Of a stretch of DNA of 22,850 bases, positions 5,756 to 12,147 are shown in pieces (within the stretch, counting starts at the first letter, position 1; the number at the start of each line of letters is the position of its first letter). Both the position numbers and the translations under genes were made by a program. The notes beneath the pieces were generated by a model. That model was not told where the DNA came from, did not search any database, and was given only the letters and a program-made list of their open reading frames with translations. This stretch comes from a virus. The stretch lies in the IMG/VR virus record IMGVR_UViG_3300010370_000262, positions 1-22,850 of that record; one strand, written 5' to 3'.

Positions 5756-6625
5756 ATGAACACAACAACGCAGCCAGCAGTGGCAGAAAAGGACATCACT
5801 ACGCAAGTCCTTCAGAAAGTGCAAGCCTTTGAGAAATCAGGCGAGCTAAGAATCCCAAAAGACTACTCACCCGAGAACGCGCTCAAAGGCGCAATGCTAG
5901 TCTTGTCAGACCTAAAAACAAAAGACGGCCATTCGGTTTTGCAGTATTGCTCAAAAACGAGTATTGCTCAATCCCTTTTGAAAATGGTTGTAGAGGGTCT
6001 AAGCGTGCTTAAAAAGCAAGGGTACTTTATTCCTTACGACAAGGAATTGACATGGTCTCGAAGCTACCAAGGCTCAATTGCTTTGGCTAAGCGAGTAGCT
6101 GAGGTAAAAGAGGTGAATGCAGTTGTAGTTTACCAAAACGATGTATTTGAGTACGGAACTGACGTGAAAACAGGCCGCCAAGAAATTTACAAGCACATTA
6201 ACAAGCTCGAGAATATCGCCAACGACAAGATTATTGCAGCCTACGCAATTGTAATCTACAAAGATGGATCTACAACGGCCACCGTAATGACCATGGAGCA
6301 AATCAGAGCCGCATGGAACCAAGGTGCAACACGTGGCAACTCACCTGCGCACAAAAACTTCACTGAGGAGATGGCTAAAAAGACGGTCATTAACCGCGCT
6401 TGCAAAACTCCTATCAATAGCTCAACGGATGTTATCCTGGTGGGTGGTTATGATGAGGACACAGACGAGCCGACAACGATTGATATTAAGCACGAAATTA
6501 TTGAGGACACGGCAAGCGAGCAAGTGACTTTTGAAATTGAGGCAAACGAGCCGAAAAGCGCCATTAAGTCAGCAAGACCAACCGAAGCTAAAGCAGAGGC
6601 AGAACCATCGGAATTTCCTGAGTAA
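5756..6625 (+). CDS. recT: RecT-family single-strand annealing recombinase
   Basis: RecT proteins coat single-stranded DNA and anneal it to a complementary strand in phage recombination and repair. The 289-residue product has the family signature: SVLQYCSKTSIAQSLLKMVV followed by EGLSVLKKQGYFIPYDKEL and TWSRSYQGSIALAKRV (about residues 58-115), then a VYQNDVFEYGTD region, a GNSPAHKNFTEEMAKKTVINRAC helix and the acidic tail typical of these proteins. Length is normal. It has its own promoter-like box. The stop overlaps the start of the MBL-fold gene by one base, suggesting the two products act together, in the place where RecE or another exonuclease is normally found. Confidence 0.93.
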   Translation: MNTTTQPAVAEKDITTQVLQKVQAFEKSGELRIPKDYSPENALKGAMLVLSDLKTKDGHSVLQYCSKTSIAQSLLKMVVEGLSVLKKQGYFIPYDKELTWSRSYQGSIALAKRVAEVKEVNAVVVYQNDVFEYGTDVKTGRQEIYKHINKLENIANDKIIAAYAIVIYKDGSTTATVMTMEQIRAAWNQGATRGNSPAHKNFTEEMAKKTVINRACKTPINSSTDVILVGGYDEDTDEPTTIDIKHEIIEDTASEQVTFEIEANEPKSAIKSARPTEAKAEAEPSEFPE

Positions 6626-7314
6626 TGAGAATCAACATTATTTCATCCGGAAGCAAGGGCAACGCCTATATAATCGAAAAGAACAACACCGCGCTCTTGG
6701 TTGAGTGCGGTGTAAAGTTCGCCGAGATACAAAAGGCAGTCAATTTCGATATGCTTAGAATCAAAGCGTGCCTTGTGAGTCATGAACACGGCGACCACTC
6801 GAAAGCATGGCGCCAAGTAATCGGAGCAGGAATACCAATGTTTGCAAGCGCAGGCACTTACGATGCACTGAAAGTAAGTCCAGAAGATAGGCAAAGAGCG
6901 CTTTATCATGGCGCGATTAGTGGGCCCGTTAAGTGCTTCAAAGCAAACCATGACGCAGCCGAACCGCTTAATTTCATCATTGACGACCTATTGTTCATTA
7001 CGGACAACTACAAGCTGCAATTTGACTTTTCGGCATTTAAGTTCACCTGCGTAATGATCGAGGCAAACTATTGTGAGGAGCTCATCAAAGGCAAGGCCGA
7101 TGACTTTGTAAACAAAAGACGCTTTCGCTCGCACATGAGCTTTCAAACAGCTTTATTAACCCTAAAAACGCTCGACTTAAGCGAGTGCAAACAAATCATT
7201 TTAATTCACCTCAGCGATGGATACACGGATGAAAAACGCTTCATTCAGGACACTGAAAAGGCTTTCGGCATTCCAACTATTTGCGCTGATAAAAACCAAG
7301 TAATTAACATTTAA
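6625..7314 (+). CDS. Phage MBL-fold metallo-hydrolase, likely nuclease
   Basis: The 229-residue protein has the metallo-beta-lactamase fold markers. GSKGNAYIIE comes near the start, then HxHxDH as H53-E-H55-G-D57-H58, ANHD at 107-110, a metal-ligand Asp candidate in FITDNYKL (D127), a conserved IEANY (E146, N148) and H195 in IHLSDGYTDEKRF. These match the phage and YycJ-like branch of MBL hydrolases, many of which are DNA or RNA nucleases. Its start overlaps the RecT stop by one base. A nuclease producing single strands for RecT is the simplest reading, but this is inference; the substrate is not shown by the sequence. Confidence 0.85.
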   Translation: MRINIISSGSKGNAYIIEKNNTALLVECGVKFAEIQKAVNFDMLRIKACLVSHEHGDHSKAWRQVIGAGIPMFASAGTYDALKVSPEDRQRALYHGAISGPVKCFKANHDAAEPLNFIIDDLLFITDNYKLQFDFSAFKFTCVMIEANYCEELIKGKADDFVNKRRFRSHMSFQTALLTLKTLDLSECKQIILIHLSDGYTDEKRFIQDTEKAFGIPTICADKNQVINI

Positions 7315-7323
7315 ACAACAAAA

Positions 7324-7629
7324 ATGAAAGTAACAACAAGAAGAACACACGCGTTTATTGACATAAAAGTAGACGAGTTGGAAACTACGATCTTTGGAAA
7401 CTCAAGAGAACTTGAAGAGGCTATTGAAAATATGCAAGAGTTCATTAACGAGCTAAAACTACTTAAAGATGGTCAATCAGAATCACCATTTGAAAGTGTT
7501 GCAAAGCCATTAATGAAATGGCTATGTGATAACAAGCATCCGCATACAACAGCAATTGTAACCGGAAATGTTGCAGAGTTAGTTGAAGGAGTGGAGACGG
7601 TAAAGACCGATGAATTTATTGTAGACTAA
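7324..7629 (+). CDS. Conserved phage protein with HPHTTAIVTGNVAELVEG motif
   Basis: The 101-residue protein has an N-terminal strand-helix part (THAFIDIKVDELETTIFG). Its conserved C-terminal half is PLMKWLCDNKHPHTTAIVTGNVAELVEG, ending in TDEFIVD. I recognise the second half (L.NHPH....VT...AEL..G) from small hypothetical proteins widespread in tailed phages; no activity is established to my knowledge. It is cytoplasmic by composition. Spacing to both neighbours is about 10 nt, so it is co-transcribed with the recombination genes. Confidence 0.75.
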   Translation: MKVTTRRTHAFIDIKVDELETTIFGNSRELEEAIENMQEFINELKLLKDGQSESPFESVAKPLMKWLCDNKHPHTTAIVTGNVAELVEGVETVKTDEFIVD

Positions 7630-7640
7630 AAACAGAAATC

Positions 7641-8078
7641 ATGAAACAAACATTTTTAACCAAAGTAAGCTACACCAAGCAATTCGATAACGGCACATTT
7701 AAGCGCGTTGTTGAACAATACCTATTCGATGGCCACACTTTCACCGACTGCGAGGCTAACGTATACACGCATTTAGGCTCCATGATTAAAGGCGAGTTCA
7801 CGATCATGAAAATGGACAAATTTATGGTTGATGAAATCATTGGAGACAAAGAAAATCAATTTGAAAAGTTCTTTTTAGTCAAGCAAATTCACACCGATAT
7901 CGACGACCGCGAAATCAAGATGAAAATGCTAGTGAACGCGTCAAACATCGAAAGAGCCAAAGAAATCGCTACACAATACAATGCGGAGGTATTTATGTTT
8001 GAGCCTGAAATCAATTCCATAGTAGAAACCAAAATTTTGGACTATTTCCAAAGTGCAACCGAAACAATTGAGGAATGA
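7641..8078 (+). CDS. DUF4494-like protein
   Basis: The 145-residue protein matches the DUF4494 pattern of Bacteroidota. It has a first strand pair (FLTKVSYTKQFDNGTFKRVVEQYLFDG), the motif HTFTDCEANVYTHLGSMIKGEF with TIMKMDKF, and then a second copy of the same fold (FFLVKQIHTDIDDREIKMKMLVNASNIERAKEIA). Each half ends in a helix following a D/N-x-T/S-F or NASN element, so it looks like an internally duplicated alpha/beta domain. The function is unknown, though it is often found in phages and mobile DNA of this phylum. It overlaps the next gene by ATGA. Confidence 0.78.
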   Translation: MKQTFLTKVSYTKQFDNGTFKRVVEQYLFDGHTFTDCEANVYTHLGSMIKGEFTIMKMDKFMVDEIIGDKENQFEKFFLVKQIHTDIDDREIKMKMLVNASNIERAKEIATQYNAEVFMFEPEINSIVETKILDYFQSATETIEE

Positions 8079-8296
8079 AAAAGGTTTTATTAAGTGCAAT
8101 GGTGTTAATGGTGTTAGCATCTTGTGAAGAGCCAAATGTACACCCGAAATCTACTACATATAGAATTGGTATGTCAGTTGGTATGGAAATTAAAGTGTAT
8201 GAACTTGAGGGGTGTGAATATTTTTATCTTCAATATGATAGAAGCGCGTCTTTAACGCACAAAGGTAATTGTAAAAATCCCATACATAAAAAATAG
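8075..8296 (+). CDS. Small phage-encoded lipoprotein
   Basis: The 73-residue protein starts with a lipoprotein signal peptide, MKKVLLSAMVLMVLASC: basic end, hydrophobic core and lipobox LASC with Cys17. The mature part is about 57 residues and includes LEGCEYFYLQYDRSASLTHKGNCKN, a GCEY...HKGNCK pattern I associate with small phage proteins. It should be secreted and lipid-anchored in the inner or outer membrane. Phage lipoproteins often block superinfection or DNA entry, which is a reasonable but unproven guess here. It starts in the ATGA overlap with the DUF4494 gene, so it is expressed with early genes. Two Cys in the mature part could form a disulfide. Confidence 0.72.
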   Translation: MKKVLLSAMVLMVLASCEEPNVHPKSTTYRIGMSVGMEIKVYELEGCEYFYLQYDRSASLTHKGNCKNPIHKK

Positions 8297-8298
8297 AA

Positions 8299-8499
8299 AT
8301 GACCCAAACCAAACTCGAAAAGCGCTTCGCCAAAAAAGTGGAGCGCTATTGTTTACAAAAGCAAACGACCCCTTGGATTATTTGTAGCTCATTTGGCTAC
8401 ACAAATATGCAGGCCATTGGCCGATTTTTAACAGGTGAGGGCACTATCAGCGCGCAAACCATGGGATTGATTGACGAATACATGAAAAAGAATAAGTAA
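8299..8499 (+). CDS. Small HTH-like phage protein
   Basis: This is a 66-residue basic protein. The central part (TPWIICSSFGYTNMQAIGRFLTGEGTISAQTMGLIDEYMKK, residues ~24-64) resembles a compact Xre-type helix-turn-helix: a FGY.N turn, RFL.GEGTIS in the position after the recognition helix, and a final helix T...ID.YM. It may be a DNA-binding regulator, but the helix-turn-helix match is by eye only. It starts 2 nt after the lipoprotein stop and is followed after 16 nt by the next gene. Confidence 0.6.
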   Translation: MTQTKLEKRFAKKVERYCLQKQTTPWIICSSFGYTNMQAIGRFLTGEGTISAQTMGLIDEYMKKNK

Positions 8500-8515
8500 C
8501 CTAAAAAGCAACAAA

Positions 8516-8929
8516 ATGGCAATACAAGAACAAATAAGAGAATGGCAGGAAAAGCAAATGCAAAAACTTCGTGAAATACTTTACAAAAACCGCAACAACT
8601 ACACCTCAACCATTGAACCAATCTTTGCGGAATCACTAAGCGAGCTAAATAATAAAACCATTGAAGCACGCAGGAAGCAACTACACCCAACCTATGACGA
8701 GGTAATTGCAATAGGCTTCAAACGTGAAGAGGCCAGCGATGACGTTTTCGAGAATAAACACGGCTATCCGTATTTTCTTGTCAATTTCGAGGCTCAGAAC
8801 CTCATTATTGAATGGGATGTATTAAGCCATGAGCTCACATTGACAGTCGCCCACCAACTCATTGGCAGAATCACTTTTGATAAAGCTAAGGCAATAATCG
8901 AAGAGCTCGATAGACCTAAACAAGACTAA
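8516..8929 (+). CDS. Hypothetical phage protein, 137 aa
   Basis: The first ~55 residues are a charged helix pair (MAIQEQIREWQEKQMQKLREIL...). The rest is a small alpha/beta domain: YDEVIAIGFKREEASDDVFENKHGYPYFLVNFEAQNLIIEWDVLSHELTL, with a closing helix. The pattern GFKR.E...D.VF....GYPYF..........IEWD resembles hypothetical proteins in other Bacteroidota phages, but no function is known to me. It is the last gene of the long operon; a clear terminator follows within 10 nt. Confidence 0.68.
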   Translation: MAIQEQIREWQEKQMQKLREILYKNRNNYTSTIEPIFAESLSELNNKTIEARRKQLHPTYDEVIAIGFKREEASDDVFENKHGYPYFLVNFEAQNLIIEWDVLSHELTLTVAHQLIGRITFDKAKAIIEELDRPKQD

Positions 8930-8936
8930 CAACCTC

Positions 8937-8966
8937 AAAGCCAATTCAATCGGATTGGCTTTTTAT
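8937..8966 (+). terminator. Rho-independent terminator of the replication/recombination operon
   Basis: AAAGCCAAT (8937-8945) pairs perfectly with ATTGGCTTT (8954-8962) around an 8-nt loop, followed by a T-rich tail. It begins 8 nt after the preceding stop codon and separates the long operon from the ParB-like unit. Being nearly symmetric, it could also work weakly on the other strand. Confidence 0.85.
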
Positions 8967-8967
8967 T

Positions 8968-8975
8968 TACCTTTG
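8968..8975 (+). promoter_or_regulatory. -7 box TACCTTTG before the ParB-like unit
   Basis: TACCTTTG fits TAnnTTTG and lies directly after the terminator, 26 nt before the ATG at 9002. No -33 TTG is found at normal spacing. Its position argues that the three genes 9002-10205 have their own promoter. Confidence 0.45.
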
Positions 8976-9001
8976 ATGTGTGAAATCCTAATACCTCAGC
9001 T

Positions 9002-9751
9002 ATGGAAACTACTTTTAACCATGTCGAATCGAACACAAAAATTTACTTTACAACCGATTACGGCCGCTTTAAATTCCTGAAAGGCAACCGCGATCTAGAC
9101 GAGCGCAAAGTAAACAAAATCAAAGACATCATTCAGCAAGGAGTTGACGTACTCAAATACGCGCCAATCATTGTAAATGAGGCGATGCAAATCATTGACG
9201 GACAACACCGCTATGTAGTTTCAAAAGAGCTCAGAACCAATGTTTACTATGTCATCCATAAAGAGGCAGATTTAACAATCGTTCCGGCAATCAATAGCAA
9301 TCACACCAAATGGAAAAACACGGATTTCTTGAATAGCTACATCGACCTTAAAAAACATGATTACATTGAGCTTCGCGAGTTCTTAGACCAACACCCAGGA
9401 CTAAGCCTTTCAACCGCAGTCAAATTGTTTCACGACGGCACGCCAAACGGCAAAGAGGGGATTGACGCTTTCAGAGATGGACAATTCAAATTGAACCATT
9501 ACGACCATATTGTTGAGCTCACCGAAATGTTAACCGACTTTATTGGCCACATGGACAACCCGTATAGCTCAAGGATGTACCTCGTTATGCTTGCACTTCA
9601 AAATAATGGCAAATACGATCATGGTAAAATGATAGCCAAACTCAGAGAGTCAGGCCGTAGAATCGAGGCAATCAAAACAACAAAGACTATCATTTCAGAA
9701 ATGGAGTCAATTATCAACCACAAAATGCGCGACCGCGTTTATATTCAGTAA
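9002..9751 (+). CDS. ParB/Srx-like nuclease-domain protein
   Basis: The 249-residue protein opens with a ParB-type N-terminal fold. FLKGNRDLDERKVNKIKDII (about 25-44) corresponds to the N-R-x-L box, and IIDGQHRY (D66-G-Q-H-R70) is the conserved nucleotide-binding or catalytic motif of the ParB/sulfiredoxin superfamily. The remaining ~175 residues are helical with no clear DNA-binding HTH, unlike plasmid ParB. Phage members of this superfamily include DNA nucleases and modification-linked proteins; partitioning is unlikely because no ParA is encoded. It heads a separate transcription unit between the early operon and the packaging genes. Superfamily is fairly sure, role unknown. Confidence 0.8.
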   Translation: METTFNHVESNTKIYFTTDYGRFKFLKGNRDLDERKVNKIKDIIQQGVDVLKYAPIIVNEAMQIIDGQHRYVVSKELRTNVYYVIHKEADLTIVPAINSNHTKWKNTDFLNSYIDLKKHDYIELREFLDQHPGLSLSTAVKLFHDGTPNGKEGIDAFRDGQFKLNHYDHIVELTEMLTDFIGHMDNPYSSRMYLVMLALQNNGKYDHGKMIAKLRESGRRIEAIKTTKTIISEMESIINHKMRDRVYIQ

Positions 9752-9754
9752 CAC

Positions 9755-9988
9755 ATGAAAAAAGCCATCACAATAGCAAAATTCATCATTTTAGCGCCTA
9801 TTTATCTTTACCTATTCATTGCAGATAGGTTGTTTACTTCATTCTATCCAATTGGCAACCAATGGCACCAGAATGTAGCGCTTAAACACCCAAATTGGTG
9901 GGTTGTTCTTCTGACTACTTACCGCATTGTTTGGGCACTCATCTTATTTTCAATCTTCAAATTCATTCAATATGTTTTCTTTTCTTAG
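9755..9988 (+). CDS. Two-helix membrane protein
   Basis: The 77-residue protein has two hydrophobic segments. The first is near residues 5-23 (ITIAKFIILAPIYLYLFIA) and the second near 48-76 (WWVVLLTTYRIVWALILFSI and onward), separated by a hydrophilic loop with HQNVALKHPN. It should span the inner membrane twice. The size suits a small phage membrane effector, but position between a ParB-like gene and a small basic protein, far from any endolysin, gives no direct support for a holin. It starts 3 nt after the ParB-like stop and overlaps the next gene by 17 nt. Confidence 0.65.
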   Translation: MKKAITIAKFIILAPIYLYLFIADRLFTSFYPIGNQWHQNVALKHPNWWVVLLTTYRIVWALILFSIFKFIQYVFFS

Positions 9989-10205
9989 ACGCTTATTCGG
10001 CAAAAAACAAAAAGACCTACAAGCTAAACAATACGAGCAAATCGGGCGTTTAATTGTTCACGGAGCAATGACAGATAGACGTTTTAACCGTGCCATTTCA
10101 GCGCTGCCACTTTATCCGAAACTCCTTGAAATAATTGGACAACACCCCGAACAAAGAAAGGAAAGGATGTTTGTTAAGTTTTTCAAATTGTACAGAAAAC
10201 GCTAA
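9972..10205 (+). CDS. Small basic hypothetical protein, 77 aa
   Basis: The protein starts MFSFLRRLFGKKQKDLQAKQ and ends KFFKLYRKR; both ends are strongly basic. The frame is open from a TTG at 9927, but the ATG at 9972 sits in the overlap with the membrane-protein gene and gives a sensible amphipathic N-terminus. Such an end (MFSFLRRLFGKK) commonly associates with membranes, fitting its upstream neighbour. The middle, GRLIVHGAMTDRRFNRAISALPLYPKLLEII, is helical. I do not recognise a family. A terminator follows 25 nt after its stop. Confidence 0.6.
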   Translation: MFSFLRRLFGKKQKDLQAKQYEQIGRLIVHGAMTDRRFNRAISALPLYPKLLEIIGQHPEQRKERMFVKFFKLYRKR

Positions 10206-10230
10206 ATTTGGTATGTTGATTGATGCAATT

Positions 10231-10256
10231 AGGTCGGCTCATTGTCGGCCTTTTTT
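10231..10256 (+). terminator. Rho-independent terminator before TerS
   Basis: AGGTCGGC (10231-10238) pairs with GTCGGCCT (10244-10251) around a TCATT loop, 8 bp with two G-T wobbles, followed by a run of T. It ends the ParB-like unit. Because of the wobbles the complementary strand would form a weaker hairpin, so it works in the plus direction only. Confidence 0.75.
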
Positions 10257-10257
10257 A

Positions 10258-10264
10258 TACATTG
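10258..10264 (+). promoter_or_regulatory. -7-like box TACATTG before TerS
   Basis: TACATTG resembles TAnnTTTG with one T missing and ends 4 nt before the TerS ATG. It directly follows the terminator T-tract. The same arrangement with nearly the same letters occurs at 18302. A start here would give a leaderless message. Confidence 0.3.
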
Positions 10265-10268
10265 TAAC

Positions 10269-10805
10269 ATGGAAAAGAAAGAGAAAAAACCAAGAGCACC
10301 AAGGAAAAAGCCTAGTCCATTAACAAAGGCCGGGCAACCAAGAAAGAAAACAGGTGTCCCAACGGTGAAGAATACGCCTGAAAAATTTGAGTTGCTTTGC
10401 CAAATGATTGAGATTGAGGGGATTAGCGCAATTAAAGGCATCAAAAGGCTTGGTTTAAGCACTGATATGTTCTATAAATGGCTAAATGAGGACGAAAATA
10501 ACGCGAAAAAATACGCGCGTGCGGCTGAAATACGTAGCGAAATGATATTCGAGGAGATGCTCGATATTGCCGATAAACAGGACAAAGACGTGTACATTGA
10601 TGCCGATGGAAAGGAGCGAACAGACCATAATGTGATTCACCGCAACAAGCTACAAATAGACACGCGCAAGTGGTATTTATCAAAGATAATGCCTAAGAAG
10701 TACGGCGATAAGGTCGACATTACAACCAACAATCAAAGCCTAAACGCCCCGAAAGGAATTGAGCTAAACGATGACCAAATAACGAAGCTCATTGACAAGC
10801 TATGA
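10269..10805 (+). CDS. terS: Terminase small subunit
   Basis: TerS recognises phage DNA and presents it to the large subunit for cutting and packaging. The 178-residue protein has a very basic N-terminus (KKEKKPRAPRKKPSPLTKAG) and then a helix-turn-helix at about residues 51-72 (GISAIKGIKRLGLSTDMFYKWL). A helical oligomerisation region follows (KYARAAEIRSEMIFEEMLDIAD), and the RNKLQIDTRKWYLSKIMPKKYGDKVD element is strongly conserved in small terminases of this type. The ATG at 10269 is chosen over the upstream TTG because it follows the terminator and yields the normal start. Its end overlaps the TerL frame by 14 nt. Confidence 0.88.
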   Translation: MEKKEKKPRAPRKKPSPLTKAGQPRKKTGVPTVKNTPEKFELLCQMIEIEGISAIKGIKRLGLSTDMFYKWLNEDENNAKKYARAAEIRSEMIFEEMLDIADKQDKDVYIDADGKERTDHNVIHRNKLQIDTRKWYLSKIMPKKYGDKVDITTNNQSLNAPKGIELNDDQITKLIDKL

Positions 10806-12147
10806 TGAAATAAAGCCATTACTGCAATCGGCCGCACGAAGTAATTTCGTTGCGTTCTGTTTCTTCTATGACTATGACTTTTTCAAATCACGTCCATATC
10901 TCAAAGAAATTGCACAAGCATTTCAGGACGTTGATGATGGAAAAATCAGAACGTTAGCAGTGTCATTACCACCCCGAGCAGGTAAATCCTACATAACCTC
11001 ATTGTTTTGTGCTTGGACGCTTGGAAAGCATCCAACTGAAAGCGTAATGAGAAACACCTGTACTGCTACTCTTGCTCAAAAACTGTCGTACGATGCACGC
11101 GACATTGTGCGATCAGAAAAATTCATGCAGGTATTTCCCGAAGTAAGGCTATCGGATGACCGAGGCAGTGTTGACGCTTGGTCGACTAATTACTCAAAGC
11201 AAGTCGGTTATTTTGGCCGAGGCGTTGGCGGTACAATTATTGGTTTTGGTGCAAGCAAGTTAGCTATTACCGATGACCTTTTTAAATCCATGGAGGACGC
11301 AATGAGCGAAACCATACGCGAAAAAACGCACTCATGGAAAGAGTCAACACATGATTCACGTAAAGAAAGTGGATGCGCTGAGATTGATATTGGCACGCGT
11401 TGGACCCGAGATGATGTCATTGGTAAAAATACCGAGCAAGGTTATTACGATAAGCAAATCATTGTGCCAGCACTAATTGAGCAAGATGGTGAGTTGCATT
11501 CCTTTTGTGAGGCTGTAATGACAACCGAGGAGTATTTGCGTAAACGCCAAAAGACCCGTGAGGAGATTTGGATGGCCGAATACATGCAGCAGCCTGTTGA
11601 CATTAAAGGCCGTTTATTTGAGCACTTACGCACGTTCAAAGACCTTGACGCGGTTTATAAACACAGCCAAGGCGCATTTGCTTACATTGACGTAGCTGAC
11701 GAGGGAAACGACTTTCTTTGCATGGTTTTGGGCCATGTGGTCAATAAAGACGTGTACATTACAGATGTGGTATTTACAAAGGCAAATACTGACGTAACTA
11801 TTCCGATGTGCGCCGAGCTACTCAATAAACACAACGTGCCGTATTGTCGTGTCGAAACCAATGGCATGGGCGCAATATTCGTGAAGTCTTTGCGTAAGGA
11901 AACCAAGACGGGTATTTTGCCTATTATCAACAACCAAAACAAGGAAACCAGAATACTGATGAATAGCAGCTATGTGCTGCGCAAATTTAGATTTAGAGCC
12001 GAGCCAATAGGCGAATACGCGCAGTACATTCACCAGCTTAAAGGCTATCAAAAAGAGGGTAAGAATAAGAATGATGATGCGCCCGACGCAACAACGGGTC
12101 TTGCATTGATGGTAAACGCTTTCTTGCCGAGCTTAGATTCCGAGTAA
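10792..12147 (+). CDS. terL: Terminase large subunit
   Basis: TerL is the ATP-driven DNA packaging motor and headful nuclease. In 451 residues it shows Walker A LPPRAGKS (59-66), Walker B LAITDD (D161, D162), and RNase-H-type nuclease residues: D300 in AYIDVADEGND, E355 in VETNGMG, and the DDAPDATTG cluster at 428-436. There is no ATG near the beginning. The TTG at 10792, inside the end of TerS, is the only good start before the conserved LLQSAARSNFVAF, so translation is probably coupled to TerS. Its last 15 nt overlap the 3' end of the portal gene on the opposite strand, an unusual convergent layout. Confidence 0.93.
   Translation: MTSYDEIKPLLQSAARSNFVAFCFFYDYDFFKSRPYLKEIAQAFQDVDDGKIRTLAVSLPPRAGKSYITSLFCAWTLGKHPTESVMRNTCTATLAQKLSYDARDIVRSEKFMQVFPEVRLSDDRGSVDAWSTNYSKQVGYFGRGVGGTIIGFGASKLAITDDLFKSMEDAMSETIREKTHSWKESTHDSRKESGCAEIDIGTRWTRDDVIGKNTEQGYYDKQIIVPALIEQDGELHSFCEAVMTTEEYLRKRQKTREEIWMAEYMQQPVDIKGRLFEHLRTFKDLDAVYKHSQGAFAYIDVADEGNDFLCMVLGHVVNKDVYITDVVFTKANTDVTIPMCAELLNKHNVPYCRVETNGMGAIFVKSLRKETKTGILPIINNQNKETRILMNSSYVLRKFRFRAEPIGEYAQYIHQLKGYQKEGKNKNDDAPDATTGLALMVNAFLPSLDSE

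Noticed and set aside
9002-9751. Plasmid-type partition system (phage-plasmid lifestyle)
   Set aside because: No ParA ATPase, no centromere-like iterated repeats and no HTH region typical of segregation ParB are visible.
9755-9988. Holin
   Set aside because: It has two membrane helices, but no endolysin or spanin is nearby and the gene sits in a ParB-like cassette, so a holin label is not supported.
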